NCBI GenBank assembly: GCA_964275585.1
Contig: CAXYCJ010000012.1
Location: forward strand, 1 to 64,000
DNA: 64,000 nt
From: D2472 sp964275585
Lineage (GTDB): Bacteria; Pseudomonadota; Gammaproteobacteria; Magnimaribacterales; D2472
Direction of reading: 5' to 3'
Each line of letters opens with the position of its first letter. Within the stretch, counting starts at the first letter, position 1. A program made the translations under genes and the position numbers. The notes under the pieces were generated by a model. It saw nothing but the letters and a program-made list of their open reading frames with translations, ran no database searches and was not told the DNA's origin. Positions 25,453 through 34,240 of this stretch are shown here, in pieces.

Positions 25453-27755
25453 TGTTGTTTAGGAACAAGCACTTCCCTGCTTCCATTGCTACTCATTTCA
25501 GAAACTAATCCAGCCATTTCCATCGCTTCAATTATTCTTGCAGCTCTGTTATAACCAATTCTTAATTTTCTCTGAACGGCTGAAATAGAAGCTCTACGCG
25601 ATTCAATAACAAAATTAACAGCTTCGTCATAGAGCTCATCATCCTCGTCAGATGATTCAGAGCTTTCAGCGTCTGACCATCCAGGGATTGGACCGGTTGC
25701 TTGAAGTTCAGAGGTTATTTCATCTAGATAGTTTGGCTCAGCTTTTTGTTTCCAGCTATCAACAACTCTATGCACTTCATCATCCCCGACAAACGCTCCA
25801 TGAACCCGTTCTGGTACACCCTGACCAGCAGGCAAATAAAGCATATCTCCTGCACCAAGGAGTTGTTCTGCTCCACCTTGGTCTAAAATAGTCCTAGAAT
25901 CAATTTTAGATGAAACCTGAAAAGCAATTCTTGTTGGTACATTAGCTTTTATCAGTCCAGTTATAACGTCAACAGAAGGTCTTTGTGTAGCAAGAATTAA
26001 ATGAATGCCTGCAGCCCTAGCCTTTTGGGCAATTCTTGCAATTAAATGTTCAACTTTTTTACCAACCAACATCATCATGTCTGCAAACTCATCTACCACT
26101 ACTACAATAGATGGTAACTCTTCCAATGCTAATTCTTCATCCTCTTTGAATGGATCAAGAAGCGGGACACCTGCTGCATTGGCATCTGCAACTTTTTGAT
26201 TGAAACCAGCTAAATTTCTCACACCCATTTGCGACATTAACTTGTATCTTCTGTCCATCTCGGCAACACACCACCTCAGGCCATTGGCTGCATCTGTCAT
26301 GTCTGTAATAACTGGGGTTAGTAAATGAGGTATGCCTTCATAAACAGAAAGTTCAAGCATCTTAGGGTCAATCATAATAAGGCGAACATCTTCTGGATCT
26401 GATTTAAACAGAAGACTAAGAATCATGGCATTAATTCCGACTGATTTACCAGACCCTGTTGTTCCCGCTACAAGTAAATGTGGCATTTTAGCCAAATCAA
26501 CAACAATAGGCTTGCCAGCTATATCATGACCTAGGGCCATTGATAGAGGAGATACAGATTTATTAAATTGTTCAGAAGATAAAATTTCAGTCAACCTGAC
26601 CATCTTTCTATTTTTATTAGGTATCTCTATACCAACAACTGATTTACCTGGTATAACCTCAACAACTCTAACACTCATAACTTTTAAAGATCTGGCTATG
26701 TCTTGTGCAATATTAGTGATTTTACTTGCCTTGGTACCCGGCGCAGGTTGGATTTCAAATCTTGTGACAACGGGGCCTGGGATTACTGAAACAACCTTCG
26801 CTTCAACGCCAAACTCTTGGAGTTTAATTTCCAAATCATCGGCAACTCTCTCAAGTTCTTCCTTGCTAAGCGAAGATCCATCATCTAGAACTCGATCTAG
26901 CAAATCTGTTGATGGCATCTCAGTTTTAGCAATTTTTTCTTTAGCTTTATAAACCGTTGAGCTTGCTGATACTGAATCAGATTTTGGAGCATCTTGCTTA
27001 GAATTACTGAGCGGGGTTTCCGAGTGATTATCATCTTGAGTATTTTGAGAATCTGAGGATTTTGGAAGATTAAGCTCACGGGGTTTAACCTCTGCAGTAA
27101 CACTACCTGTAACTTTTTCTTTGGGTTGTTTAAATTTTTTCAAATTAATTAACCGGAGAGAATTAGATACGTGTGCAATAAATTGTTTAAGCTTTAAAAA
27201 TCCTTGAGATAAAGAAAAAATTGCAAATGAGCCGATTCCATCAATCATAATTAACCAAGAAAATGAAAAAGTTAATGAGATCGATGCTAAAAAAAATATC
27301 ACAATAAAAATAAGTGATCCAGCAACTCCAAAAACATTAGAAAGATTACTAAAAACAATTGAGCCAAGTATTCCCCCGGAAGATCCTTGTGGAAAGTAAT
27401 CACCAGTAAAATAGTATTCGCATATTGAGGAAAAAGAAGTTACCAATATGGCGGCTGAAGCAAGTTTAATTAATTTATGTTTGTTGCTTTTAGGTTGAAA
27501 AAAGAAAAGCAGTCTTATGGACACAAAGGATAGGATTAATAGCATGAGGTATGCGCCTATTCCAGCCAGAGCAAATAGACCATCAGAGAGATAGGCGCCA
27601 AAAGGACCACCTAAATTATTGATAGGTCCTGATGTTGAGTTAACCGATGAGAGGCTTGGATCTAGAGTGGAGTATGAAACCAAAGAAATAAAAATATACA
27701 GGACTGCGCCCAAACATAAAAATGCTAAAACGTTTTTCAATGTGCCTGCAGACAA
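25449..27755 (-). CDS. ftsK: DNA translocase FtsK
   Basis: About 770 residues, a compact FtsK. Four N-terminal membrane spans (about 10-175), a short Ser-rich linker (about 200-270, much shorter than E. coli), the motor with Walker A GTTGSGKSVGI, Walker B VVVVDEFADMMM, and a C-terminal gamma winged helix (AVNFVIESRRASISAVQRKLRIGYNRAARI split here) that reads KOPS sites. It moves chromosome ends during division and activates XerCD. No ATG is available. TTG at 27755 is given, but AAGGAG at 27789-27794 is spaced 6 nt from an in-frame ATC (27780-27782) that would add nine residues (IVKKTEDSN). Confidence 0.93.
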   Translation of the reverse strand: MSAGTLKNVLAFLCLGAVLYIFISLVSYSTLDPSLSSVNSTSGPINNLGGPFGAYLSDGLFALAGIGAYLMLLILSFVSIRLLFFFQPKSNKHKLIKLASAAILVTSFSSICEYYFTGDYFPQGSSGGILGSIVFSNLSNVFGVAGSLIFIVIFFLASISLTFSFSWLIMIDGIGSFAIFSLSQGFLKLKQFIAHVSNSLRLINLKKFKQPKEKVTGSVTAEVKPRELNLPKSSDSQNTQDDNHSETPLSNSKQDAPKSDSVSASSTVYKAKEKIAKTEMPSTDLLDRVLDDGSSLSKEELERVADDLEIKLQEFGVEAKVVSVIPGPVVTRFEIQPAPGTKASKITNIAQDIARSLKVMSVRVVEVIPGKSVVGIEIPNKNRKMVRLTEILSSEQFNKSVSPLSMALGHDIAGKPIVVDLAKMPHLLVAGTTGSGKSVGINAMILSLLFKSDPEDVRLIMIDPKMLELSVYEGIPHLLTPVITDMTDAANGLRWCVAEMDRRYKLMSQMGVRNLAGFNQKVADANAAGVPLLDPFKEDEELALEELPSIVVVVDEFADMMMLVGKKVEHLIARIAQKARAAGIHLILATQRPSVDVITGLIKANVPTRIAFQVSSKIDSRTILDQGGAEQLLGAGDMLYLPAGQGVPERVHGAFVGDDEVHRVVDSWKQKAEPNYLDEITSELQATGPIPGWSDAESSESSDEDDELYDEAVNFVIESRRASISAVQRKLRIGYNRAARIIEAMEMAGLVSEMSSNGSREVLVPKQQ

Positions 27756-27874
27756 ATTAGAATCTTCGGTTTTTTTAACGATGATTGTCTCCTTTTTTTA
27801 TTATTATATTGAGATATATCTTATTTAGTTAGAAAAGATAACAATTTCTTTTCTGTCTATCTTATAATTCATGC

Positions 27875-28810
27875 ATGGAATATCAACATCATAAACTTAT
27901 TATCCTAGGATCTGGGCCGGCTGGTTACGCTGCAAGCATTTATGCTGCTAGAGCAGGACTTAACCCTTTGTTGCTGACTGGAGCAGAAGAAGGCGGTCAA
28001 TTAACCACGACCACAGATGTTGAAAACTGGCCAGGTGATTCTGATGGACTCCAAGGCCCTGACCTCATGCAGAGAATGCGTAAACACGCTGAAATGTTTG
28101 ATGTTCAGATTATAAATGATCATATACATAAAACAGACTTATCTCAGAAACCTCTCAAGCTTTATGGCAGTCAAAATTGGTCTGCGGATTCATTGATTAT
28201 TTCTACTGGAGCCAGTGCAAAGTACTTAGGTCTCCCTTCTGAAAAAGAATTTTTAGGCAGGGGTGTGTCTGCGTGTGCAACTTGTGATGGTTTTTTTTAT
28301 AAGAATCAGGAAGTAGCTGTTATCGGTGGAGGTAATACTGCTGCTGAAGAGGCTTTGTATCTTTCAAGAATCTGTTCAAAAGTGCACTTAGTTCACAGAA
28401 GAGATCAACTTAGAGCTGAAAAAATTCTTCAAGACAGAATTGCATCTGCTGTAGATGAGGGGAAAATTCAAATGCATTGGAACTCACAACTGCATCAAGT
28501 GCTTGGCGATGCAAAAGGGGTTCATTCAATAGAAATTTCTCATGATGATCAAATAAAAATACTTGAATTAATGGGAGTATTTATAGCCATTGGCCATCAT
28601 CCCAATACTGATATTTTTAAAGGCCAACTTGAAATGAAAAACGATTACATCATCATTAAATCTGGAACTGAAGGCTTAGCAACCTCAACAAGCGTACCGG
28701 GAGTATTTGCCGCAGGGGATGTTTCCGATCAAATCTATCGACAGGCAATAACTTCTGCAGGATTTGGGTGCATGGCTGCATTAGATGCAGAGAAATATCT
28801 CTCTGAATAG
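27875..28810 (+). CDS. trxB: Thioredoxin reductase
   Basis: 311 residues; reduces thioredoxin with NADPH. FAD site GSGPAGYAA (12-20), redox-active C134-A-T-C137 with following Asp, NADPH site VIGGGNTAAEEALYL and the C-terminal FAD motif GVFAAGDVSD. Divergent from ftsK as in many Gammaproteobacteria. TATAAT at 27863-27868 lies only 6 nt before the ATG; if it is the -10, the transcript would be leaderless. An alternative ATG at 27871 is out of frame. Confidence 0.95.
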   Translation: MEYQHHKLIILGSGPAGYAASIYAARAGLNPLLLTGAEEGGQLTTTTDVENWPGDSDGLQGPDLMQRMRKHAEMFDVQIINDHIHKTDLSQKPLKLYGSQNWSADSLIISTGASAKYLGLPSEKEFLGRGVSACATCDGFFYKNQEVAVIGGGNTAAEEALYLSRICSKVHLVHRRDQLRAEKILQDRIASAVDEGKIQMHWNSQLHQVLGDAKGVHSIEISHDDQIKILELMGVFIAIGHHPNTDIFKGQLEMKNDYIIIKSGTEGLATSTSVPGVFAAGDVSDQIYRQAITSAGFGCMAALDAEKYLSE

Positions 28811-28815
28811 ATTGC

Positions 28816-28947
28816 TTACTGACCCGAAACCCAAAACACAGCTGCAATAACTGCAACTAATACAACCACTAATGCAACAATAGCATCGGTTTTACTATCT
28901 TCATTCGCTTCTTCTGATTGATAGTATTCATTTGATTTATCTGACAT
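28816..28947 (-). CDS. 43-residue single-pass membrane protein, hypothetical
   Basis: Starts MSDKSNEYYQSEEANED, then one membrane span (AIVALVVVLVAVIAAVFWV) and ends SGQ. The acidic soluble head and C-terminal span suggest a cytoplasmic head with a tail anchor. GGGAG precedes the ATG at the right distance and lies in the last codons of the AcuI-like gene, 2 bp upstream, so the two are co-translated. No family recognised. Confidence 0.6.
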   Translation of the reverse strand: MSDKSNEYYQSEEANEDSKTDAIVALVVVLVAVIAAVFWVSGQ

Positions 28948-28949
28948 AT

Positions 28950-29933
28950 TTACTCCCTGTGGTTTAAAACCACTCTGCCTTGTTGACCGCCTTTTAATAT
29001 AAGCTGAATTTCATTGTTTAGTTGGTCTTTTGTTACTTCCTTGATGATGGGAGTAAGATCTAGCTTCCATTCATTTGCAAGTTTATTCCAAAGATTTGCC
29101 TTGAATTCTATTGGGGCTTCGGCTGAGTCAACTCCGCTAAGACTTATCCCTCTTAAGATAAAAGGAAATACTGTAGTATTAATTTCAATTCCAGCTACAT
29201 TTCCACAACAAGCAACTAATCCATGGGGATGTATTTGAGATAACATTTTACTCAAAATATTTCCACCAACAGTATCAACCGCATTTGAAAATAAGGGTTT
29301 ATCAATAGCTTTATTGGGTGAATTGAGATACTCATCTCGAATGAGAATTTGAGTTGCACCTATATTGGTTAAGAATTCTGCTGCTGATGTTTTTCCAGTT
29401 AAAGCAGTGACTGTAAAATCAAGCTTAGAAAGAAGCATTACAGCAATAGAACCCACCCCACCTGTTGCCCCTGAGACAAGAGAAGGAAGATCAGCTTGTG
29501 GAGATGATTCTAAAATTTTTAAAACACATGCTGCAGCAGTTAAGCCAGCGGTTCCAATTGACATTGCGTCTAACGCTGATAAATTATGAGGTTTTTTAAC
29601 AACCCATCTCTCTGGAACAGAGATAAACTCTCCAAACCCTCCAGGAGTATTCATTCCTAAATCATAACCAGTAACTATAACCTCATCGCCTTCAGCAAAT
29701 AATGTTGAATCCGAATCTGTAACCACACCTGCCGCATCGATACCTGGAACAAAAGGATAATTCCTTGTAACACCTTTTACACCAGTTGCTGATAAGGCAT
29801 CTTTGTAATTTAGAGATGAGTGAGAAACTTGGATCTGCACAAATCCCTGCTCAGGCTTAATTAAATCCAATTCAGCTATAGAAGCTAAGAACTTTCCATC
29901 GGACTCTTGAATATAATAAGCTGAATACTTCAT
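28950..29933 (-). CDS. acuI: YhdH/AcuI-family medium-chain oxidoreductase (acrylyl-CoA reductase-like)
   Basis: 327 residues of the zinc-free MDR family. SSLNYKDALSATGV and YPFVPGIDAAGVV are family signatures, and SGATGGVGSIAV is the NADPH site. AcuI reduces acryloyl-CoA to propionyl-CoA in DMSP/acrylate and 3-hydroxypropionate metabolism; close relatives reduce other enoyl compounds or quinones. No DMSP lyase or acrylate CoA ligase is nearby, so the DMSP link is inference. Start overlaps the SDR stop by one base (TAATG junction). Confidence 0.8.
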   Translation of the reverse strand: MKYSAYYIQESDGKFLASIAELDLIKPEQGFVQIQVSHSSLNYKDALSATGVKGVTRNYPFVPGIDAAGVVTDSDSTLFAEGDEVIVTGYDLGMNTPGGFGEFISVPERWVVKKPHNLSALDAMSIGTAGLTAAACVLKILESSPQADLPSLVSGATGGVGSIAVMLLSKLDFTVTALTGKTSAAEFLTNIGATQILIRDEYLNSPNKAIDKPLFSNAVDTVGGNILSKMLSQIHPHGLVACCGNVAGIEINTTVFPFILRGISLSGVDSAEAPIEFKANLWNKLANEWKLDLTPIIKEVTKDQLNNEIQLILKGGQQGRVVLNHRE

Positions 29934-30703
29934 TACCTAGGTTTCATTCTCATAGCGGAGTCTAACCTAATGGTTTCACCATTTAAGTATGTGTTCTCAA
30001 CAATATGTGCCGCAAGATTTGCAAATTCCGAAGGATTCCCAAATCTATGGGGAAATTGTGTAGATTCTAATAAGGGATCTCGAACCTTTTCTGGAGCCAT
30101 TTTCATTAAAGGTGTATCAAAGATACCTGGTGCTATGGTATTAACACGGACACCATGTCTTGCAAGATCTCTGGCTGCTGTTAGAGTCAGACCAATAACC
30201 CCTGCCTTAGATGCGCTATATGCAGACTGACCAATCTGACCTTCGTATCCAGCAATAGAGGCAGTATTAATAATCACACCTTTCTCACCGTCCTCGCCGG
30301 CCTCATTCTTATCCATTAATTCAGCAGCTAATCGCATAACGTTAAATGTGCCGACAAGATTTAAATCAATAATAAATTTAAAGTGGTCTAATGGATGGGG
30401 AGCATCTTTTCCTATAATCCTTGCTCCATAACCAGTTCCTGCACAATTAATGGCAACATCCAGTCTTCCAAAAGATTCTTTAATAAATGTCATGGCTTCT
30501 ATAACTGGCTGTTCTTCCATAATGTTTGTATTGATATATTTCACACTACCTTCACCTAATTCTTGGCAAATAGCCTTGGCATTATCGTCGTTGATATCAA
30601 GAATCATGACCTTTGCTCCATGAGCAACAAAATGCCTAGTAGATGCCTCCCCCAGTCCTGATGCACCGCCAGTAATTGCAACAACTTTATCTTTGAGTTC
30701 CAT
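29933..30703 (-). CDS. SDR, 3-hydroxyacyl-CoA dehydrogenase type 2-like
   Basis: 256 residues. TGGASGLG cofactor loop, Asp in MILDIND (NAD preference), NCAGTGY, NTASIAGYEGQIGQSAYSASKAGV (Ser, Tyr-x3-Lys) and a C-terminus ending LDSAMRM-x-PR. The last two features are typical of HSD17B10-type enzymes that oxidise short-chain 3-hydroxyacyl-CoA. Being coupled to an AcuI-like reductase suggests a shared short-chain CoA pathway. Divergent from the sigma-54 controlled porin-glnK-amtB genes. Confidence 0.85.
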   Translation of the reverse strand: MELKDKVVAITGGASGLGEASTRHFVAHGAKVMILDINDDNAKAICQELGEGSVKYINTNIMEEQPVIEAMTFIKESFGRLDVAINCAGTGYGARIIGKDAPHPLDHFKFIIDLNLVGTFNVMRLAAELMDKNEAGEDGEKGVIINTASIAGYEGQIGQSAYSASKAGVIGLTLTAARDLARHGVRVNTIAPGIFDTPLMKMAPEKVRDPLLESTQFPHRFGNPSEFANLAAHIVENTYLNGETIRLDSAMRMKPR

Positions 30704-30805
30704 TCCTATTCTCCTAATTAACGTAGTTAATTTTACTTTAAATTTGAACGATGATTATACCTATAATTTTGATAAATCATTTGATTAAAAGCTGTGTTCT
30801 TTTAA

Positions 30806-30822
30806 TTGGCATGAGAATTGCT
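30806..30822 (+). promoter_or_regulatory. Sigma-54 (RpoN) promoter of porin-glnK-amtB
   Basis: TTGGCATGAGAATTGCT matches the -24/-12 consensus YTGGCACGRNNNTTGCW at all but one base; GG at 30808-30809 and GC at 30820-30821 are correctly spaced. Transcription should start near 30832, about 33 nt before the ATG. It implies NtrC-type control by nitrogen status. Upstream, AATTAAC-GTA-GTTAATT (30716-30732) is a perfect inverted repeat that could bind a regulator, but it does not match the NtrC consensus. Confidence 0.85.
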
Positions 30823-30865
30823 TCTACTATAGATGTAACTTTCATATTATTTAATAGGAGCCATT

Positions 30866-31462
30866 ATGAAGAGATTATTATTACTTGTTGGCATGCTTGC
30901 TGTCCCCTCCTTTGCGGCTGTTAGTGCCAACGTCTCATTCACCACAGATTATATTTGGAGAGGAATGACACAAACAGATGGTTCTGCAATGCAAGGCGGT
31001 TTTGATTACAAATCTGAGGCTGGATTTTATGCTGGAATTTGGGGCTCGAATGTAAATTTTGGAGACGGTAATGGAGCTGAACTTGATTACTATGCTGGAT
31101 ATGTTTTTGATGTAACTGAAAATGTTGAAATGGATGTTGGTTTTCTTATATATGATTTTCCTGACTCAACTCCTGATGCTCAAATGGAGGAAATTTATAT
31201 TGGCCTAAGTTTTGGAGACTTAGGATTTTTATATTCTGCAGGCCAGGACTCTGCCACTGATTATTTTCAATTCTCGTATGCGATTGGAGCCTTCTCATTT
31301 ACCCATGGGCAGTATGATGACATGGGAAATAATTCAACCGCTAGCTGGAGCTTTAGCTGCGGTTCTTATGATTGCGGAATTACAGCATATGATTTTGCTG
31401 ATAAAGGATATAGCGGTATAGATGAAGATGGTATTTATTTCTCAATTTCTGCGAGTCTGTAA
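30866..31462 (+). CDS. TorF-family putative outer-membrane porin
   Basis: 198 residues with a signal peptide (1-17, cleaved after FAAVSA or earlier). The mature start VSFTTDYIWRGMTQTDG is the signature of the TorF / conserved gammaproteobacterial family (TIGR02001-like), followed by beta strands every 10-12 residues and a C-terminal strand. It commonly sits directly before glnK-amtB, as here (2-bp gap), and is presumed to let ammonium or small N compounds through the outer membrane. GGAG lies 6 nt before the ATG. Confidence 0.88.
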   Translation: MKRLLLLVGMLAVPSFAAVSANVSFTTDYIWRGMTQTDGSAMQGGFDYKSEAGFYAGIWGSNVNFGDGNGAELDYYAGYVFDVTENVEMDVGFLIYDFPDSTPDAQMEEIYIGLSFGDLGFLYSAGQDSATDYFQFSYAIGAFSFTHGQYDDMGNNSTASWSFSCGSYDCGITAYDFADKGYSGIDEDGIYFSISASL

Positions 31463-31464
31463 TC

Positions 31465-31803
31465 ATGAAATTAATAACAGCAATTATTAAACCTTTTAAA
31501 CTTCAAGAAGTTCGCGAAGCTCTTATTTCATCTGGTGTCGAAGGCCTAACCATTACTGAAGTAAAGGGTTATGGTCGACAAAAAGGTCACACTGAAATGT
31601 ACAGAGGAGCAGAATATACCGTTGATACACTCCCAAAAATTAAATTAGAAATTCTTGTACCAGAAGAAAATTTAAACTCAACTTTAGAAATAATTATTGC
31701 TTCTGCGGGAACTGGAAAAATAGGTGATGGAAAAATATTTATAACTAATATTGATGAAGTGATAAGAATAAGAACTGGCGAAACTGGCAATGACGCAATT
31801 TAA
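31465..31803 (+). CDS. glnK: Nitrogen regulatory PII protein
   Basis: 112 residues. T-loop YRGAEYTVD with the uridylylation site Y51, the B-loop TGKIGDGKIFI and the C-loop region RIRTGE are all intact. PII senses 2-oxoglutarate/ATP/ADP and blocks AmtB when ammonium rises. Linkage to amtB points to GlnK and not GlnB. Sits 2 bp after the porin and 14 bp before amtB. Confidence 0.95.
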   Translation: MKLITAIIKPFKLQEVREALISSGVEGLTITEVKGYGRQKGHTEMYRGAEYTVDTLPKIKLEILVPEENLNSTLEIIIASAGTGKIGDGKIFITNIDEVIRIRTGETGNDAI

Positions 31804-31817
31804 TTAGGAGATACAAA

Positions 31818-33104
31818 ATGAAATTATTTAATTTAAGCTTAACTATATTGGTGATGGTGGCATCACCTGCCCTTTTTGCTGCAGATATTAATTCTGGAGA
31901 TACTGCGTGGATATTAACTGCTACAGCATTAGTATTATTTATGACTTTACCTGGCCTAGCACTGTTTTATGGGGGTTTGGTAAGAACTCAAAATGTTATC
32001 TCTGTGCTTATGCAATGTTTTGCAATCGCATGTATCGTTTCAATTATCTGGGTAGTTTATGGTTATAGTTTAGCGTTTACCGGCACTGGGCAATTTATTG
32101 GTGGGAGTGAGGCTATATTTCTTGGGACTATCTTAAGAGATGCGGCTTCTGGCACGCTTCCTGAGAGCTTATTTGTAATTTTTCAGATGACCTTTGCAAT
32201 TATTACTCCTGCTCTAGTGGTGGGTGCATTTGCTGAAAGAATGCGATTTAGTGCGGTGTGCATATTTACTATCTTATGGGTAACGCTCGTATACCTCCCA
32301 GCTTGCCACATGGTGTGGGGTGGAGGATATCTTGCTGGACTTGGGGTAATAGATTTTGCAGGTGGACTTGTAGTTCATGCTACTTGTGGAATTGGGGCAT
32401 TGGTTACTGCAATGGTGATTGGACCAAGAAAAGGTTTTCCAGGATCTGCTTTAGTTCCCCATAACAGACCTATGGTTGTTATGGGTGCTGCAATGCTATG
32501 GGTTGGCTGGTTTGGTTTTAATGGAGGGAGTGCAGTTGCTGCAGATGGAAATGCTGCAATGGCTATTTTAGTAACGCACATTAGCGCAGCAGTAGGCGCG
32601 CTTACATGGATGTCAATTGAATGGATTAAAACTGGCAAGCCTACTGTGATAGGTATAGCCACCGGCATGGTTGCAGGGTTGGCAACCATTACCCCTGCAT
32701 CAGGAACAGTTGGGCCACAAGGTGCATTGCTAATAGGTTTTTCTGCTGGCTTAGTTTGTTTTTATGCAACTCAGATAATTAAGGGATATTTTAAAATTGA
32801 TGATTCGTTAGATGTTTTTCCAGTACATGGCGTTGGCGGAATCTTAGGTATATTGATGTTAGCTTTTCTTGGAAAACCTGACGGATTCTTGGGTATTGGT
32901 TCGAGTGGATTTGAACCTAGTGTTTGGGAACAATTTATAATCCAACTCCAAGGAGTTGGTGTGATTTGCTTGTGGACTTTGATATTCTCTTGGGTTGCTT
33001 TAAGAGTAACTTCACTCATTACTCCATTAAGAGTGGACGAACAAAGTGAGGACGAGGGGCTAGATCATACTGAGCATAACGAAACTGGATATCACGCTAG
33101 CTAG
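31818..33104 (+). CDS. amtB: Ammonium transporter AmtB
   Basis: 428 residues: signal peptide (about 1-21) and 11 spans. Markers: ALFYGGLVR, the twin His of the pore in GGLVVHATCG and DVFPVHGVGG, and GWFGFNGGSA. Conducts NH3/NH4+ under nitrogen limitation, gated by GlnK. TAGGAG lies 7 nt before the ATG. Ends convergent with, and overlapping by 4 bp, the acyltransferase gene. Confidence 0.96.
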   Translation: MKLFNLSLTILVMVASPALFAADINSGDTAWILTATALVLFMTLPGLALFYGGLVRTQNVISVLMQCFAIACIVSIIWVVYGYSLAFTGTGQFIGGSEAIFLGTILRDAASGTLPESLFVIFQMTFAIITPALVVGAFAERMRFSAVCIFTILWVTLVYLPACHMVWGGGYLAGLGVIDFAGGLVVHATCGIGALVTAMVIGPRKGFPGSALVPHNRPMVVMGAAMLWVGWFGFNGGSAVAADGNAAMAILVTHISAAVGALTWMSIEWIKTGKPTVIGIATGMVAGLATITPASGTVGPQGALLIGFSAGLVCFYATQIIKGYFKIDDSLDVFPVHGVGGILGILMLAFLGKPDGFLGIGSSGFEPSVWEQFIIQLQGVGVICLWTLIFSWVALRVTSLITPLRVDEQSEDEGLDHTEHNETGYHAS

Positions 33105-34237
33105 GTTTGATTTAACCTATGTTTTTGAACAACAGGATTGGCGTATTGCTCTAAAAATTTAGACCTTGCGCCGGCATCCAATTTAATCATTCGTTGCTCT
33201 AATAATTCTTTTGCGTGTTGAATTTCTTGATTGCTAAAATCTGGGGTAATTTCACTCGCTATCCCCAGCATTTCAGCTGCAGCATAATTTGTAGGCTGCA
33301 ATTTATACATGGATATAATTGATTTGGTAATTTGATCTGCTGTATCTTCATAGTCATCTTCATTAGAGAAATTCAAAGGCTTGGCAACATTAATAAATAC
33401 ATTGCCTTTTTGTCCTTTGATGCCATTGGCAATGCTGTTTAAATCTTCATTTTTTTCTTTTTGGTAATGCTGATGATCCTCTGTTGCGCTAAGCTCTATT
33501 GCCTTTAAACAATCGTTGGGGTCAAATTCATAAGATATTGATACGGGTACAATTTTTAAGCTATTAAAATATTTGTTTATTGGCTGAGTCTTTCTTTCGG
33601 TTAAGTGAATCATTTTGAGTACGGCAGGATCTGTTTTATCAATGCCATTTTTTGCTCTTCCTTGCTTTTGAGCAATCCATACAGATTCATTGGACTCAAA
33701 AATTGTATGTTGAATAAATTTAGATGCTAATGACAGCCCGGTGTAAATCTCTTTTTTTGTTCCAGACCGCTGAATAATAAAACTTTTATTTAAGCGCATT
33801 AAGTCTGATGCCCACTTCTCCTGCATCAAATTATTGCCTACAGCCATATTAAAAGTTTTATGCTTAGACTCATACAAAGAAACATTAAGCAATGCTGCGT
33901 CAAGGGCAATGTCTCGATGATTGGAAATAAAAAGATAACTGCTCCCTGGATCAAGATCACTAACGCCACTTACGGAAAAATTAGAAATGGTCTCTTGAAT
34001 CATCCCATCCATTAAAATTTTGAATACGCCCTGATATTCGTCAACAGTTTTAATACTTTTTGATTGAGATTTAAGCCTATATTTAACTAAAGATTTTATG
34101 AAAGGTATTCTTGAAAGGTATTTAGGATAGCGTAATCCCATTAATGCCCTTAAGACTTCTGGATTGCCAATTAATTTTTCTAAAACCCCCTCAACCTCTT
34201 GGTCCAGATAGGGTCTGATCTCAGAAAATTGATCCAT
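33101..34237 (-). CDS. PlsC-like 1-acylglycerol-phosphate acyltransferase-family protein
   Basis: 378 residues. The acyltransferase motif I is SNHRDIALD (His-x4-Asp), followed by FIIQRSG (motif II-like) and WIAQKQGRAKNG (motif III). It is longer than PlsC (about 245), with an N-terminal helical part and an extended C-terminus, like the larger acyltransferases related to glycerol-3-phosphate acyltransferase. No membrane span is obvious. Role in phospholipid or storage lipid acylation is likely. It is 3 bp after oadB, so transcribed with the sodium pump. Confidence 0.75.
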   Translation of the reverse strand: MDQFSEIRPYLDQEVEGVLEKLIGNPEVLRALMGLRYPKYLSRIPFIKSLVKYRLKSQSKSIKTVDEYQGVFKILMDGMIQETISNFSVSGVSDLDPGSSYLFISNHRDIALDAALLNVSLYESKHKTFNMAVGNNLMQEKWASDLMRLNKSFIIQRSGTKKEIYTGLSLASKFIQHTIFESNESVWIAQKQGRAKNGIDKTDPAVLKMIHLTERKTQPINKYFNSLKIVPVSISYEFDPNDCLKAIELSATEDHQHYQKEKNEDLNSIANGIKGQKGNVFINVAKPLNFSNEDDYEDTADQITKSIISMYKLQPTNYAAAEMLGIASEITPDFSNQEIQHAKELLEQRMIKLDAGARSKFLEQYANPVVQKHRLNQT

Positions 34238-34240
34238 AGG

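Noticed and set aside
27863..27874. Leaderless trxB promoter as a firm feature
   Set aside because: TATAAT is well placed but no acceptable -35 is found 16-18 nt upstream. Mentioned only within the gene entry.
28950..29933. Complete DMSP degradation locus
   Set aside because: Only an AcuI-like gene is seen; no dddL/P/Q/W, dmdA or acrylate CoA ligase is in the window.
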